From the NCBI RefSeq assembly GCF_010500895.1, contig NZ_JAAAWO010000003.1:1-64000 (forward strand): a stretch of DNA of 64,000 bases. The letters run 5' to 3'. The translations under genes were made by a program, and so were the position numbers. Position 1 is the stretch's first letter. The number at the start of each line of letters is the position of its first letter. The notes under the pieces are model-generated. The model was given only the letters and a program-made list of their open reading frames with translations, did no database searches and was not told where the DNA came from. Shown here piece after piece: positions 27,880 to 37,621 of this stretch. The stretch is from Alteromonas genovensis. Lineage in GTDB: Bacteria > Pseudomonadota > Gammaproteobacteria > Enterobacterales > Alteromonadaceae.

Positions 27880-28674
27880 ATGGAAGACAACGGCCTTGAT
27901 GCGTTTGCAGCCAACAATGTTAACAAGGAAAGCGTAACGCCTGTTGTATTGGTAACCGGCGCTGCAAAACGCATCGGCGCGACAATAGCTCGTCGACTTC
28001 ACGCAAGTGGATATGCAGTCATCATTCATTTCTCAACATCTTCAAATGAGGCAAATGCCTTAGTTAACGAACTCAATCAATCTCGCGAAAATTCTGCTGC
28101 CTGCCTTCAGGGCGATCTATGCGACAAAGACAGCGTACAAAGTTTAGCTGAGCAGTCAGTGGCTATCTGGGGTCGTTTAGATTTGCTGGTTAACAATGCA
28201 TCGAGTTTTTATCCCACGCCCCTTGGCGAAATTACTGAAGAAGACTGGTCTTCATTAGTGGGTAGCAATGTGAAAGGCCCCTTATTTTTGTCTCAAGCAT
28301 TAACACCAGCACTGACAAACAGTAAAGGCAGCGTTATCAATATGATAGATATACACATTGATAGGCCGCTGCCTAAACACAGTGTGTACCTATTGGCAAA
28401 GGCTGGGTTGGCATCACTCACGCGCTCTATGGCGATAGATCTTGCACCAAATGTGCGGGTAAATGGTATTGCGCCCGGCGCTATACTGTGGCCAGAGCGG
28501 GAGATGAACGAACAAGATAAAAAGCGTTTACTCGACAGCGTTCCACTTCGCCAACTTGGAAACCCAGAAGATATTGCAGAAACGCTGATGTTTCTTGTTT
28601 CTGCGCCTTATATAACAGGGCAAATTATCTATGTAGATGGCGGCCGAAGCCTTTATACCAGCGCTGAAATATAA
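27880..28674 (+). CDS. Pteridine reductase-like short-chain dehydrogenase
   Basis: The 264-residue protein is an SDR with the NADP-binding TGAAKRIGATIARRL motif (Arg after the glycines favours NADPH), LVNNASSFYPTPLGEI, the YLLAK active-site Tyr-Lys pair and GITAPGA-like NGIAPGAILWP. The TGAAKRIG and NNASSFYPT signatures match pteridine reductases / FolM that reduce dihydrobiopterin or dihydrofolate. The catalytic Ser position holds Asp (NMIDIHID), as in many pteridine reductases. It begins with a roughly 20-residue extension before the fold. Confidence 0.88.
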   Translation: MEDNGLDAFAANNVNKESVTPVVLVTGAAKRIGATIARRLHASGYAVIIHFSTSSNEANALVNELNQSRENSAACLQGDLCDKDSVQSLAEQSVAIWGRLDLLVNNASSFYPTPLGEITEEDWSSLVGSNVKGPLFLSQALTPALTNSKGSVINMIDIHIDRPLPKHSVYLLAKAGLASLTRSMAIDLAPNVRVNGIAPGAILWPEREMNEQDKKRLLDSVPLRQLGNPEDIAETLMFLVSAPYITGQIIYVDGGRSLYTSAEI

Positions 28675-28710
28675 AGCGAAAGAGCTCAATTAAAAGGAGA
28701 CGCCCAATCT

Positions 28711-29805
28711 ATGATGAAGTTTCAACTTTTTACAAGCGCTAATTCTTTTGCACGCGCTTTGCCTTACACGCCAACTTTCACATCGGCTTGGCGGTATGCG
28801 GTCGGTGCAATCGCCATCGTTTTGCTATCAGGGTGTTTTGGGCAAGAAACGGTAAAAGAGAGCCTTGACGATTATCAGGGCCGGCTTTCTCGAGTATTAG
28901 ACACTCCATTGCCTGCGACGGTTGTGAAACCGCTGCCAAAACTGATAGACGGCTCGCAATTAAAGTACAACATTGAAGGGCTGAGCATAAACTTACGGGA
29001 GTTCTACGCTATACAAGACTGTGAGCTTGGCCGAGTAGTTGCTGAAAGAAACACCTCCCTTGGCAAAAGCCAGCTGCCCTCTCAGCGCTTGGTATATGAG
29101 AGTAAGCTACTGTCTGTATTTTCAGCCTGTGAAAATTCACTGAGAGAAACTGACACAAAGCTAGCCGATACGCTGGCCGCTTGGAAGAAAGCAAAAGAGG
29201 CTGACTACACGCAAAGCTGGGCAAACCTTATCCAAACCAGTAAAGAGTTGCGTTTAGGTTTAAATAGCCCTGAGCGCCTCCTTGCCACTGAGAACAACAA
29301 AGATGCGTTAGCGAGTATTAACAGCTTATATTTTCTGGATGAGCTATTAGCCCCCGCGGCGTTAAGCCAAAGTATTGATAGCAGCGAGTTAGAAGCACAG
29401 CTAAAGATAATTCTTTCTTCGCGACTCCCGGCGAGTTTATGGCAAACGCAGCAAACCCTTGCCACTACTTTACCAAAGCTCACAGAGTCTCTTGCCCCTC
29501 AACTCAATGCCATTGCTTGCCCCGAAGGTCGCGCGAGTGATACCGCCAAAATTCTTCGTAATGTGTTTTATTTGTTTTTTATTGAAGAAATTCAGCCCGT
29601 GGGCAGTTTGGTAAACAACTACCACTACAAATTGATGCCGCTGTGGGAAAAGTGGCAAGACAACCCGGTGCTTCACAGTTCATTTAAGCGCTATATTAAC
29701 CAACAAGCTAACATAGGATTTGCTACTTATAGCAACGCCATGCAGGAACATGTTTCTATGTGGCAGCAGTTTTTAGGTCGCTGTAATTTATCGCCGGTGG
29801 CGTAA
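28711..29805 (+). CDS. DUF3080-type lipoprotein
   Basis: The 364-residue protein has a lipoprotein signal with lipobox LLSGC near residue 44, then a helical body beginning ESLDDYQGRLSRVLDT, which resembles the DUF3080 proteins common in gammaproteobacteria. The function is unknown. AAGGAG lies about 12 bases before the ATG. It follows the SDR gene by 36 bases and is probably in the same transcript. Confidence 0.82.
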   Translation: MMKFQLFTSANSFARALPYTPTFTSAWRYAVGAIAIVLLSGCFGQETVKESLDDYQGRLSRVLDTPLPATVVKPLPKLIDGSQLKYNIEGLSINLREFYAIQDCELGRVVAERNTSLGKSQLPSQRLVYESKLLSVFSACENSLRETDTKLADTLAAWKKAKEADYTQSWANLIQTSKELRLGLNSPERLLATENNKDALASINSLYFLDELLAPAALSQSIDSSELEAQLKIILSSRLPASLWQTQQTLATTLPKLTESLAPQLNAIACPEGRASDTAKILRNVFYLFFIEEIQPVGSLVNNYHYKLMPLWEKWQDNPVLHSSFKRYINQQANIGFATYSNAMQEHVSMWQQFLGRCNLSPVA

Positions 29806-29949
29806 ATGTTCTTTGAAGAGGGGCTTTACTCAATATACCGCCATACTCTGTTATAAATTGCATAAGCAATTGGAATCATGGAATACTCTTATCAAATCAC
29901 TATTTCTAAAAAATGGCGTTCGCGCTGATGAGCTGTTGCAAAAAAGACC

Positions 29950-30795
29950 ATGACTAAAAAAAGAGCGGATAAAAGCCAAAACGACGTCTTAGAGCAAATA
30001 GCACAGCATTATGCAACGCTGTCTCCCGCGGGTAAGGCAATAGCGCACTATCTTCAGAAAAATCCAATTGCAGTGCTATCGCAGTCAACATCGCTGATTG
30101 CGGAAAATGTAGGTACATCCAAAGCCACGGTAAGCCGGTTCTTCCGCCAGGTTGGCTTTGAATCCCACCAGCAAGCCAGAGCCTCGCTCACCACACTGCG
30201 AGAACAAGGCGTACCTATTGCCTCAGATAACAATGAAAAACACCATTTCGATAGTGAAGTACAAAACCTAGCGGCAAGTTTTGATGGTATCGCTGTTGAA
30301 GAGCTAAACTCTATTGCTACATTGCTGGCCAATGCTGGGCAAGTCACACTGATTGGGTTTCGAAACGCCTACCCTATTGCCCTTCACTTTCGCCAACAGT
30401 TAAAACAAATACGAGCTTCAGTTCGAGTGCTTCCTCTGCCCGGACAGACACTCAGTGAAGATATTATCGACCTTACTGATAAAGACGTGGTGGTTTTGTT
30501 TGGCTTTCGCCGTCGCACTCGCCAGTTCAAGTTTGTGCTCGAGAACATCAAGCACTGCAAAACCGTGTTGATTACCGATCCCACTGGTCAGGGCTATAAA
30601 CACTTTGTCGACCACCTTTTGGTATCGCATATTGGCAGTGATGCCCCCTTCGACAGCTATGCTGCACCAATGAGCCTGGTTGCCACGCTGTGTAACTTAA
30701 CGTATACCAAACTTGGCCTAACGGCCTCTAAGCGGGTTGATGTCATTACTGAAATTTACAAGCAAATGGATGAATTAGAAGACTCCGAGCGCTAA
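29950..30795 (+). CDS. MurR/RpiR-family transcriptional regulator
   Basis: The 281-residue protein has the N-terminal RpiR helix-turn-helix (LSPAGKAIAHYLQKNP, STSLIAENVGTSKATVSRFFRQVGF) and a C-terminal SIS domain (AGQVTLIGFRNAYPIALHFRQQL). SIS domains of this family usually sense phosphosugars, but RpiR members are also found in purine or allantoin clusters. It lies just before an amidase-HpxW-TSUP-PucG-AllC-cupin gene run, and a palindrome in the spacer is a likely binding site, so it probably controls the lower purine pathway. Confidence 0.9.
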   Translation: MTKKRADKSQNDVLEQIAQHYATLSPAGKAIAHYLQKNPIAVLSQSTSLIAENVGTSKATVSRFFRQVGFESHQQARASLTTLREQGVPIASDNNEKHHFDSEVQNLAASFDGIAVEELNSIATLLANAGQVTLIGFRNAYPIALHFRQQLKQIRASVRVLPLPGQTLSEDIIDLTDKDVVVLFGFRRRTRQFKFVLENIKHCKTVLITDPTGQGYKHFVDHLLVSHIGSDAPFDSYAAPMSLVATLCNLTYTKLGLTASKRVDVITEIYKQMDELEDSER

Positions 30796-30939
30796 GAGGA
30801 AGCTCTCCCTTTTTTATCACTCGCTTTTTTCTCTTTCGCTTTTCATCCCGCGCTTTTACAAAAAAGTGGCTTGAATAAGCACGTTGCAAATTGCCTCAAT
30901 TAAAATCCTGACTCAGCGCTGAAGGAACAACCGTTTCTC

Positions 30940-30967
30940 TTGACATTATTTTGAAACGATTGTTTCA
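30940..30967 (+). promoter_or_regulatory. Candidate promoter with RpiR-type palindromic operator
   Basis: TTGACA at 30940-30945 is a consensus -35 box; 17 bases later TTTCAT (30963-30968) can act as the -10. The spacer and -10 hold a perfect palindrome TGAAAC-GATT-GTTTCA at 30952-30967. Binding there would block RNA polymerase. It is 20 bases upstream of the amidase ATG and next to the RpiR gene, the expected regulator. Confidence 0.65.
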
Positions 30968-30987
30968 TAGGGTATCGAAAAATTATA

Positions 30988-32214
30988 ATGACTATAACGA
31001 AACACGCAGTGAACTCTCCTTTTGTATTAACGCCACCTATTAATGAAGAAAAGCCCCAGTTCGCCCTAGAGGGTTCCTCTAAGGGTCCTCTTGAACATTT
31101 AGGGCTGGCGGTGAAAGACTTATTTCATATGGCTAACCTGCCAACAGGTGCAGGCAACCCTGACTATTTGAAGTCGCATGTAAATGCTCGTAAAAATAAT
31201 ACAATTGAGACGAACAGCACAGTAAAGGCACTGCTAAACGCTGGTGCAGTGTTCAAAGGTAAAACAATTACCGATGAGCTTGCCTATAGCCTACACGGGC
31301 AAAACAAGCACTTTCCTGTGCTTACCAACCCAGCGGCTGTCGAGCATATTCCAGGCGGGTCATCATCTGGCTCTGCGGTTGCGGTTAGCAGCAGACTAGC
31401 AGACATCGGTTTAGGCACCGACACCGGCGGCTCTATTCGAGTTCCTGCCAGTTATCAAGGGCTGTGGGGCATGAGAACAACCCACGGCATTATCGAGTGC
31501 GATAAGATGGTCGCCCTGGCGCCTTCTTTCGACACCGTGGGTTGGATGACGCGAGACTTAGCCACCTTTGAATTGGTAAGCAAAGTGTGTATTCCAGCAC
31601 ACACCCAACGTGATATTACAGGCGAGCCTCGCTTTGGCATCGCTCATAATTTGTTTAACAGTGCCCTTCACAAAGAGCTATGCAACGCATGGATAGAAGA
31701 AAACCTTCGTCCGCACGTTAACACCAGGGATATCTTTTCTGACAAGCTCGACCTAGCTGCTATGAATACCGCTGCCACATTTAGAGTATTGCAAGGCAAT
31801 GAAATTTGGCAGCAGCACGGTCAGTGGATAGAAGAAGAAAAGCCAGATATTGCAGAAGATATTATGTCTCGCTTGTTGTGGTGTAAAACCATAACAAACG
31901 AGCAAGTGGCCTTTGCAAGGCTGCAGCAACACAACCTGGTTACACACCTTGAAGTACTGTTTCAAGATATCGATGTATTGGTAATACCCACTACGCCAGG
32001 CATTGCACCTCGATGTGATGCCGACAGTACCACATTGGCAAATGATAGAAATTCACTCCTCGCGTTAACTTCTCTTGCGGGATTAGCCGGGTTACCACAG
32101 CTTCATTTGCCGTTATTTACGCTACACAACGCCCCTTGCGGATTATCGTTTATAGGCAAAAAAGGCAACGACCTTGCGCTTCTAGCGTTAGCTAGGAAAT
32201 TAGAAAGCCGTTAG
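30988..32214 (+). CDS. Amidase-signature family hydrolase
   Basis: The 408-residue protein is an amidase-signature enzyme with the Ser-cisSer-Lys triad visible: Lys43 in AVKDLF, the Ser-rich loop GGSSSGSAVAV at 123-133, and the nucleophile Ser149 in GTDTGGSIRVPASY. It resembles short amidases of the AMI1/AtzE type. Lying directly before an oxamate-amidohydrolase-like gene in a ureide cluster, it may hydrolyse oxalurate or another ureide; this is inference from context. The stop codon lies within a 47-bp tandem duplication. Confidence 0.88.
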   Translation: MTITKHAVNSPFVLTPPINEEKPQFALEGSSKGPLEHLGLAVKDLFHMANLPTGAGNPDYLKSHVNARKNNTIETNSTVKALLNAGAVFKGKTITDELAYSLHGQNKHFPVLTNPAAVEHIPGGSSSGSAVAVSSRLADIGLGTDTGGSIRVPASYQGLWGMRTTHGIIECDKMVALAPSFDTVGWMTRDLATFELVSKVCIPAHTQRDITGEPRFGIAHNLFNSALHKELCNAWIEENLRPHVNTRDIFSDKLDLAAMNTAATFRVLQGNEIWQQHGQWIEEEKPDIAEDIMSRLLWCKTITNEQVAFARLQQHNLVTHLEVLFQDIDVLVIPTTPGIAPRCDADSTTLANDRNSLLALTSLAGLAGLPQLHLPLFTLHNAPCGLSFIGKKGNDLALLALARKLESR

Positions 32215-32289
32215 CGGGAAAACTAAAGAGCCGTTAGCGAAACAATTTGAAAGTCGTGAGCGGGAAAACTAAAGAGCCGTTAGCAAAGC
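32197..32289. repeat. 47-bp tandem duplication across the amidase stop codon
   Basis: Bases 32197-32243 are repeated at 32244-32289 with few changes; the shared core is GCGGGAAAACTAAAGAGCCG. The first copy includes the last five codons and stop of the amidase gene. A shorter internal repeat (AGCCGTTAGC) lies within each unit. The second copy is non-coding. Confidence 0.85.
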
Positions 32290-32413
32290 ATTACTCCATA
32301 AAAACTCACTTTGCTAACACAACAGGTACAAACACATAGCAACAAGTGCATGCACAATAAAAAACTCACTATGTGAATGTCGAAGCACGCGATGCCTGAA
32401 ATCAAAGGAAAGA

Positions 32414-34003
32414 ATGATGACAAAAAAATCTAATATTGCATTTACCGCCCCGCATTTTGCGGCATCTCAGGTAGGTTTGAACATTTTGGAAAAAGGCGGC
32501 ACGGCCATTGAAGCTATGGTAGCTGCGGCAGCGTCAATTGCCGTGGAATACCCTCATATGAACGGTCTTGGCGGCGACGGCTTTTGGCTTATCAGCGAGC
32601 CCGGTAAAGCACCGGTGGGTATTGATGCGTCAGGTGTTGCCGCAAAAGGTGCCACCCCGTCATTTTATAAAAACCATGATGCTATTCCAAGTCGCGGCGG
32701 TATGTCTGCGCTCACAATGGCAGGCGCGGTAGCGGGCTGGAGCGAAGCACTAAAAATAAGTAAAGAGTGGCAGGGTGGCAAAGCAGGCCTTCCGCTTACC
32801 ACCTTACTAGATACAGCTATAAGCCAAGCTAACTGGGGAATTGAAGTTACTCAAAGCTTAACCGATGCAAGTAACAAAACCTTTGATGACCTCGCCGGTG
32901 ATGAAAATTTTGATCAATTTTTGATTAAAGGCAAGGCACTTAAAAAGGGAAAAATCCTTAAGCTAACAGCCCTTTCAAAAACCCTCGCTCATTTGGCAGA
33001 AAAAGGCCTAGACGACTTTTACCACGGTGAGTTGGCGCAAAAGTTAGCCGCTGATTTAGAAGCAGCTGGTTCTCCTATTCGCTTAGAAGACTTTGAGAAC
33101 TATAAGGCGCAGCGGGTAACCCCGCTAAGTGTTACTACGTCAAAAGGTAAACTCTATAATTTACCGGCTCCAACCCAAGGTGTTGCATCACTAATTATTC
33201 TAGCGCTTTACGATAAAGTACAGCACTTGGGCAGCAGCGATGCTGACATGGTGCACCTACTTATCGAATGCACTAAGCAAGCGTTTATTGCACGCAACAA
33301 CAATGTGACCGACCCATCTCGTACGCCAGTTGATTTACAACAGCTACTTACAGATGAGTCGTTAAATGAAATGGCACACCATATTTCGTTAGATACAGCA
33401 CAACCTTGGCCTCATGTGGCTAAGCCTGGCGATACAATCTGGATGGGTTGCTGCGATAGTGAAGGCCGCATGGTGAGCTACATTCAGTCGCTTTATTGGG
33501 AGTTTGGTTCGGGCATTGTAAGCCCGCAAACCGGTATTGTGTGGAATAACCGCGGAACTTCGTTTTCGCTAGACCCATCAAGCAATCAATATTTAGCGCC
33601 AGGGCTAAAGCCATTTCATACACTAAACCCTGCGTTTGCAGAGCTTAGCGACGGTCGCCGCATGAGTTACGGCACTATGGGCGGTGAAGGTCAGCCACAA
33701 ACTCAAGCCGCGCTTTTCGCCCGCCACGTCTACCACAATCAGCCAATCGACAAAGCGATATGGCTGGGTCGATGGTTATTAGGTCGCACCTGGGGTGATG
33801 AAAGCCATAATTTAAAAGCCGAGCGTGACCTTGTTGAATACGTAGGTGAAAGTTTAGTGGCTCGCGGCCACGACTTAGTAACCGTAGACCCATGTAATGA
33901 ATTAATGGGCCATGCTGGCGCTATTATTCGTCAAGAAACAGGTGATGTAACTGGGGCAAGCGATCCGCGCAGCGACGGCAAAGTCTATCTGGGCAATGTG
34001 TAG
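32414..34003 (+). CDS. hpxW: Gamma-glutamyltransferase-fold hydrolase, likely oxamate amidohydrolase (HpxW-like)
   Basis: The 529-residue Ntn-hydrolase has the large-subunit opening FTAPHFAASQVGLNILEKGG and AVEYPHMNGLGGDGFW, and the probable self-cleavage nucleophile Thr341 in KPGDTIWMGCCDSEGRMVSYIQS, leaving a small subunit of about 189 residues with GIVWNNRGTSFSLD and MGGEGQPQTQ. The GDTxW signature rather than the TTHxS of true gamma-glutamyltransferases is shared with Klebsiella HpxW, which turns oxamate into oxalate and ammonia in urate breakdown. Position next to pucG and allC supports this. AAAGGAA precedes the ATG. Confidence 0.8.
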   Translation: MMTKKSNIAFTAPHFAASQVGLNILEKGGTAIEAMVAAAASIAVEYPHMNGLGGDGFWLISEPGKAPVGIDASGVAAKGATPSFYKNHDAIPSRGGMSALTMAGAVAGWSEALKISKEWQGGKAGLPLTTLLDTAISQANWGIEVTQSLTDASNKTFDDLAGDENFDQFLIKGKALKKGKILKLTALSKTLAHLAEKGLDDFYHGELAQKLAADLEAAGSPIRLEDFENYKAQRVTPLSVTTSKGKLYNLPAPTQGVASLIILALYDKVQHLGSSDADMVHLLIECTKQAFIARNNNVTDPSRTPVDLQQLLTDESLNEMAHHISLDTAQPWPHVAKPGDTIWMGCCDSEGRMVSYIQSLYWEFGSGIVSPQTGIVWNNRGTSFSLDPSSNQYLAPGLKPFHTLNPAFAELSDGRRMSYGTMGGEGQPQTQAALFARHVYHNQPIDKAIWLGRWLLGRTWGDESHNLKAERDLVEYVGESLVARGHDLVTVDPCNELMGHAGAIIRQETGDVTGASDPRSDGKVYLGNV

Positions 34004-34246
34004 CAGTTAGTTTTAGCGGTTATTTGTAGCAGTTATTTACGGCCGCTGCTTAATACTTTTTTTCAAGGCCGTTACTAATAGCAGCATATTATACGGGCCT
34101 TTCAATGGCCATTTATCCGGCACGCTACCCGGACTTTTACCCAGCTTTTATATAACAGCTCGGTATAGCGCAGCGACAAACGCACATCGGCATTAGCGTA
34201 TAAAATTAAGCGCATAAAATTTAGATTAATAAGAGATAACACAAAC

Positions 34247-35065
34247 ATGCAGTTTTTAATGGATAACATAACGGTAATTTTATCGTTAATTGGCACCGGC
34301 GTTTTTGCCGGATTACTAGCAGGCTTGCTCGGCGTTGGGGGCGGCATCGTTATTGTGCCTGTACTCTTTTTCTTGTTTCAGGCACTTGGTGTATCCTCAG
34401 AAAGCGCCATGGTTATTGCTACCGCTACCTCGTTAGCTACCATAGTGCCAACCTCGCTGAGCTCAATTAAAGCCCACCATGGCAAGGGTAATGTAGACTT
34501 TGCCCTGCTTAAATCATGGGCGCTGTTTATACTTGTTGGTGTTCTTGTGGGAAGCTATGCCGTTACCGCAGTTAACCCCACCTTATTAACATTAATGTTT
34601 GGCGTTATCGCCACGTTATCGGCAATAAACATGCTAATTGGCAGAAAAGAAGCCTTATTCAACAGCCTACCTGGTAAGGGCGGGCAATCAGTCATGGCCA
34701 CCTGCATCGGTTTATTTAGCTCTATGGTGGGTATTGGCGGTGGAACACTTACCGTACCAACCCTTACCTTTTGCAATTACCCCGCGCACAAAGCCGTAGG
34801 CACTGCCGCCGCTGTGGGGCTGATTATTTCACTGCCAGCGGCTATTACGCTGCTGTTTGTGGGCACAACACCACCTGATGCACCATTTGCAACCTACGGT
34901 TACGTTAACCTGCTTGGCTTTGCCTGCATTGTGCCACTTACCGTTCTTTTTGCGCCTATTGGTGCAAACATTGCCAGTAAGCTAGATGCTGGACTGCTCA
35001 AAAAAATATTTGCCGTCGTTCTTATCATTACAGGCCTGCGCATGCTTGCGCAGGTACTCATTTAG
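34247..35065 (+). CDS. TauE/SafE (TSUP) family membrane permease
   Basis: The 272-residue protein has about eight membrane segments and the duplicated TSUP signature: AGLLAGLLGVGGGIVIVPVLF in the first half and SSMVGIGGGTLTVPTLTF in the second. Family members move small organic or sulfur-containing anions. Here it is placed between the oxamate hydrolase and the aminotransferase and is 12 bases from pucG, so export of oxalate or uptake of a ureide is plausible, but the substrate is not readable from sequence. Confidence 0.9.
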   Translation: MQFLMDNITVILSLIGTGVFAGLLAGLLGVGGGIVIVPVLFFLFQALGVSSESAMVIATATSLATIVPTSLSSIKAHHGKGNVDFALLKSWALFILVGVLVGSYAVTAVNPTLLTLMFGVIATLSAINMLIGRKEALFNSLPGKGGQSVMATCIGLFSSMVGIGGGTLTVPTLTFCNYPAHKAVGTAAAVGLIISLPAAITLLFVGTTPPDAPFATYGYVNLLGFACIVPLTVLFAPIGANIASKLDAGLLKKIFAVVLIITGLRMLAQVLI

Positions 35066-35077
35066 GAGTTTTCTTTT

Positions 35078-36340
35078 ATGCAAGGTTTTACACCGCTTTC
35101 TCCTCCACCTCGTCTTCTTATGGGCCCAGGGCCCATTAACTGTTACCCGCGGGTGCTATCGGCAATGGCAACACAGCTAGTGGGCCAATACGACCCTGTA
35201 ATGACGGGCTACATGAACGAAACTATGGCCTTGTATCGCGATGTGTTTAATACTAAAAATCAGCAAACGTTTTTGGTAGACGGCACCTCACGTGCAGGTA
35301 TTGAAGCCGTGCTCGTGTCGGCTATTGAGCCCGGTGATAAAGTACTTATTCCTATTTTTGGCCGCTTTGGCCACCTATTGGCTGAGATTGCTGAACGTGC
35401 CGATGCCGAAGTACATACCATTGAAGTGCCGTGGGGAGAAGTCTTTACCCCTGAACAAATAGAAACGGCGATCAAATCAGTTAAACCAAAATTACTGGCC
35501 ACTGTGCAAGGTGATACTTCCACCACCATGCTACAGCCTCTGGCTGACATTGGCGCAATTTGTGAAGCCCACGACGTGCTTTTTTACTGTGACGCCACTG
35601 CATCAATTGGCGGAAACCCGCTAGAGGTAGACGCTTGGAAACTCGATGCAGTATCAGTAGGTCTACAAAAGTGTTTAGGCGGCCCATCTGGCAGTGCGCC
35701 TATTACCCTTAGCGACAAGTTTGTCAAAACCGTTCGCACTCGTCATCACGTTGAAGCGGGCATTCGCGATGCCCACCACCAGGCGGCAACAGGCCCTAAA
35801 ATTCGCTCTAACTACTTCGACTTGCCAATGATCATGGATTATTGGGGTGATGAGCGCCTCAATCACCATACCGAAGCCGCCAGCATGCTGTACTGCGCGA
35901 GAGAGTGCGCCCGAGTGCACTTAGAAGAAGGTCAGCAACAGGTTATTGCTCGTCATAAAGTGGCGGGTGACGCCATGCTTGCAGGCATTCAAGCAATGGG
36001 GCTGGCTCCTTTTGGTGACTTAAGGCACAAAATGTATAACGTGGTGGGTGTGTACATTCCAGATGATGTTGAAGGTGAAGAGGTTCGAGAAACCCTATTG
36101 CTGCGTTTTAACATTGAAATTGGCACCAGCTTTGGGCCATTAAAAGGGAAGATTTGGCGTATTGGCACAATGGGCTACAACGCCCGCGAAGACGCCGTGC
36201 TTCATACGTTGCAGTCACTAGAAACCGTACTTCGCATGCAGGGGCATCACTGCCCTGCTGGTGCGGGCGTTGAAGCCGCACTTAGCGTATATACCCAAGC
36301 AAAGAATGCAGTTAACAAGGCGGGTAGCGCGAATGAGTGA
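35078..36340 (+). CDS. pucG: (S)-ureidoglycine-glyoxylate aminotransferase (PucG-like)
   Basis: The 420-residue PLP enzyme is of the alanine-glyoxylate aminotransferase family: LLMGPGPINCYPRVLSAMA at the start, DGTSRAGIEAVLVSAI for phosphate binding, FYCDATASIGG with the cofactor Asp, and SVGLQKCLGGPSGSAPI with the Schiff-base Lys. PucG transfers the amino group of ureidoglycine to glyoxylate, giving oxalurate and glycine. Immediate overlap with the allantoate amidohydrolase gene, whose product is ureidoglycine, supports this rather than serine-glyoxylate activity. Confidence 0.88.
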   Translation: MQGFTPLSPPPRLLMGPGPINCYPRVLSAMATQLVGQYDPVMTGYMNETMALYRDVFNTKNQQTFLVDGTSRAGIEAVLVSAIEPGDKVLIPIFGRFGHLLAEIAERADAEVHTIEVPWGEVFTPEQIETAIKSVKPKLLATVQGDTSTTMLQPLADIGAICEAHDVLFYCDATASIGGNPLEVDAWKLDAVSVGLQKCLGGPSGSAPITLSDKFVKTVRTRHHVEAGIRDAHHQAATGPKIRSNYFDLPMIMDYWGDERLNHHTEAASMLYCARECARVHLEEGQQQVIARHKVAGDAMLAGIQAMGLAPFGDLRHKMYNVVGVYIPDDVEGEEVRETLLLRFNIEIGTSFGPLKGKIWRIGTMGYNAREDAVLHTLQSLETVLRMQGHHCPAGAGVEAALSVYTQAKNAVNKAGSANE

Positions 36341-37568
36341 GTTCGCTGAACTAGCTACACAGGTAATGGCGCGATGTGAAATACTAGGCACGCTAAGTCA
36401 AAACCCCAACTGCCTAGATAGACGCTACCTCAGTGAGCAACACAGGCTTGCCAATCAACTCGCTTCTGGTTGGATGATTGAAGCGGGAATGACCACCTGG
36501 CAAGACGCCGTTGGCAATATTTGGGGCCACTATACGTCAACAGTGCCGAATGCCCCTCGCCTTATTTTAGGCAGCCATTTAGATACCGTACCAAACGGCG
36601 GAAAATACGACGGTATGCTAGGCGTGGTTGCCGCTATTTCAATGGTTGCCATGTTCGACGGTCTACAGCGTAAATTTCCTTTCCACATTGACATTGTGGG
36701 CTTTTGCGATGAGGAAGGTACACGCTTTGGCACAACGCTTTTAGGCAGTCGTGCCCTGACAGGAAATTGGCAAGAAAGCTGGCGTCATTTAAAAGATGAA
36801 AACGGCATGAGTTTAGCCGAAGCAATGGAGCAATTTGGACTTCATTTTGATGAAGTGTCCAGCGCCAGTATTTCACCTACTGATATATTAGGCTACTTAG
36901 AACTTCACATAGAGCAAGGCCCGGTTCTTGAACAAGAGAATCTGCCTGTAGGCGTGGTGAGTGCCATTGCCGGCGCAAAGCGTTTTACTATTACCATTGA
37001 AGGAGTGGCCGGTCACGCTGGAACCGTACCTATGTCTATGCGTTACGATGCCCTTGCTGCCAGCGCAGAAATGATTTTGGCGGTAGAGCGCACAAGCCAT
37101 CAGCGACCAGGTGTTGTCGCAACCGTGGGCAAGATAGATAACATGCCAAACGGTGTAAACGTGATATCGGGAAGAACGCTCTTCTCACTAGATGTGAGAA
37201 GTGAGGATGACACGCTGCGAGATGAGGCATTAGCAGAAATAATGCAGCAATTTGGCGAGATTGGCGCGAAGCGAAATGTAAAGCTAAGTGTAGAGCAAAC
37301 TCACGCTGCTCCTGCAGTGCAGTGCGACGAAGACCTAAAGCAAGCCTTAGTGCGTGGGGTTGAACTGAGCGACATAAAGCCAAGAATATTGGCATCCGGC
37401 GCGGGGCATGACGCTATGGCAATGGCTGATATATGCCCAGTAGCTATGCTATTCACCCGCTGTAAAGGCGGCATTAGCCATCACCCTGGTGAGTCAATAA
37501 AGGAAAGTGACGTAGAGGCAAGTTTATCGGTGTTATTCAAAAGCATCGAAAACCTTCAGCATGCCTAG
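36333..37568 (+). CDS. allC: Allantoate amidohydrolase
   Basis: The 411-residue M20-type metallohydrolase splits allantoate to ureidoglycine, ammonia and CO2. Metal-binding motifs are visible: GSHLDTVPNGGKYDG, CDEEGTRFG and ELHIEQGPVLE, with the dimer-domain GVAGHAGTVPM and the late SGAGHDAMAM. The ATG at 36333 overlaps the pucG stop by eight bases and starts MSEFAELATQV; the frame is open further upstream inside pucG. Members of the family also include carbamoyl-amino-acid hydrolases, but the neighbours favour allantoate. Confidence 0.9.
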   Translation: MSEFAELATQVMARCEILGTLSQNPNCLDRRYLSEQHRLANQLASGWMIEAGMTTWQDAVGNIWGHYTSTVPNAPRLILGSHLDTVPNGGKYDGMLGVVAAISMVAMFDGLQRKFPFHIDIVGFCDEEGTRFGTTLLGSRALTGNWQESWRHLKDENGMSLAEAMEQFGLHFDEVSSASISPTDILGYLELHIEQGPVLEQENLPVGVVSAIAGAKRFTITIEGVAGHAGTVPMSMRYDALAASAEMILAVERTSHQRPGVVATVGKIDNMPNGVNVISGRTLFSLDVRSEDDTLRDEALAEIMQQFGEIGAKRNVKLSVEQTHAAPAVQCDEDLKQALVRGVELSDIKPRILASGAGHDAMAMADICPVAMLFTRCKGGISHHPGESIKESDVEASLSVLFKSIENLQHA

Positions 37569-37621
37569 CGCCCCCAGTGGCGCTTGTGCACTTCAGTGCT
37601 GCAATTCGTAGCCGTTATTAA

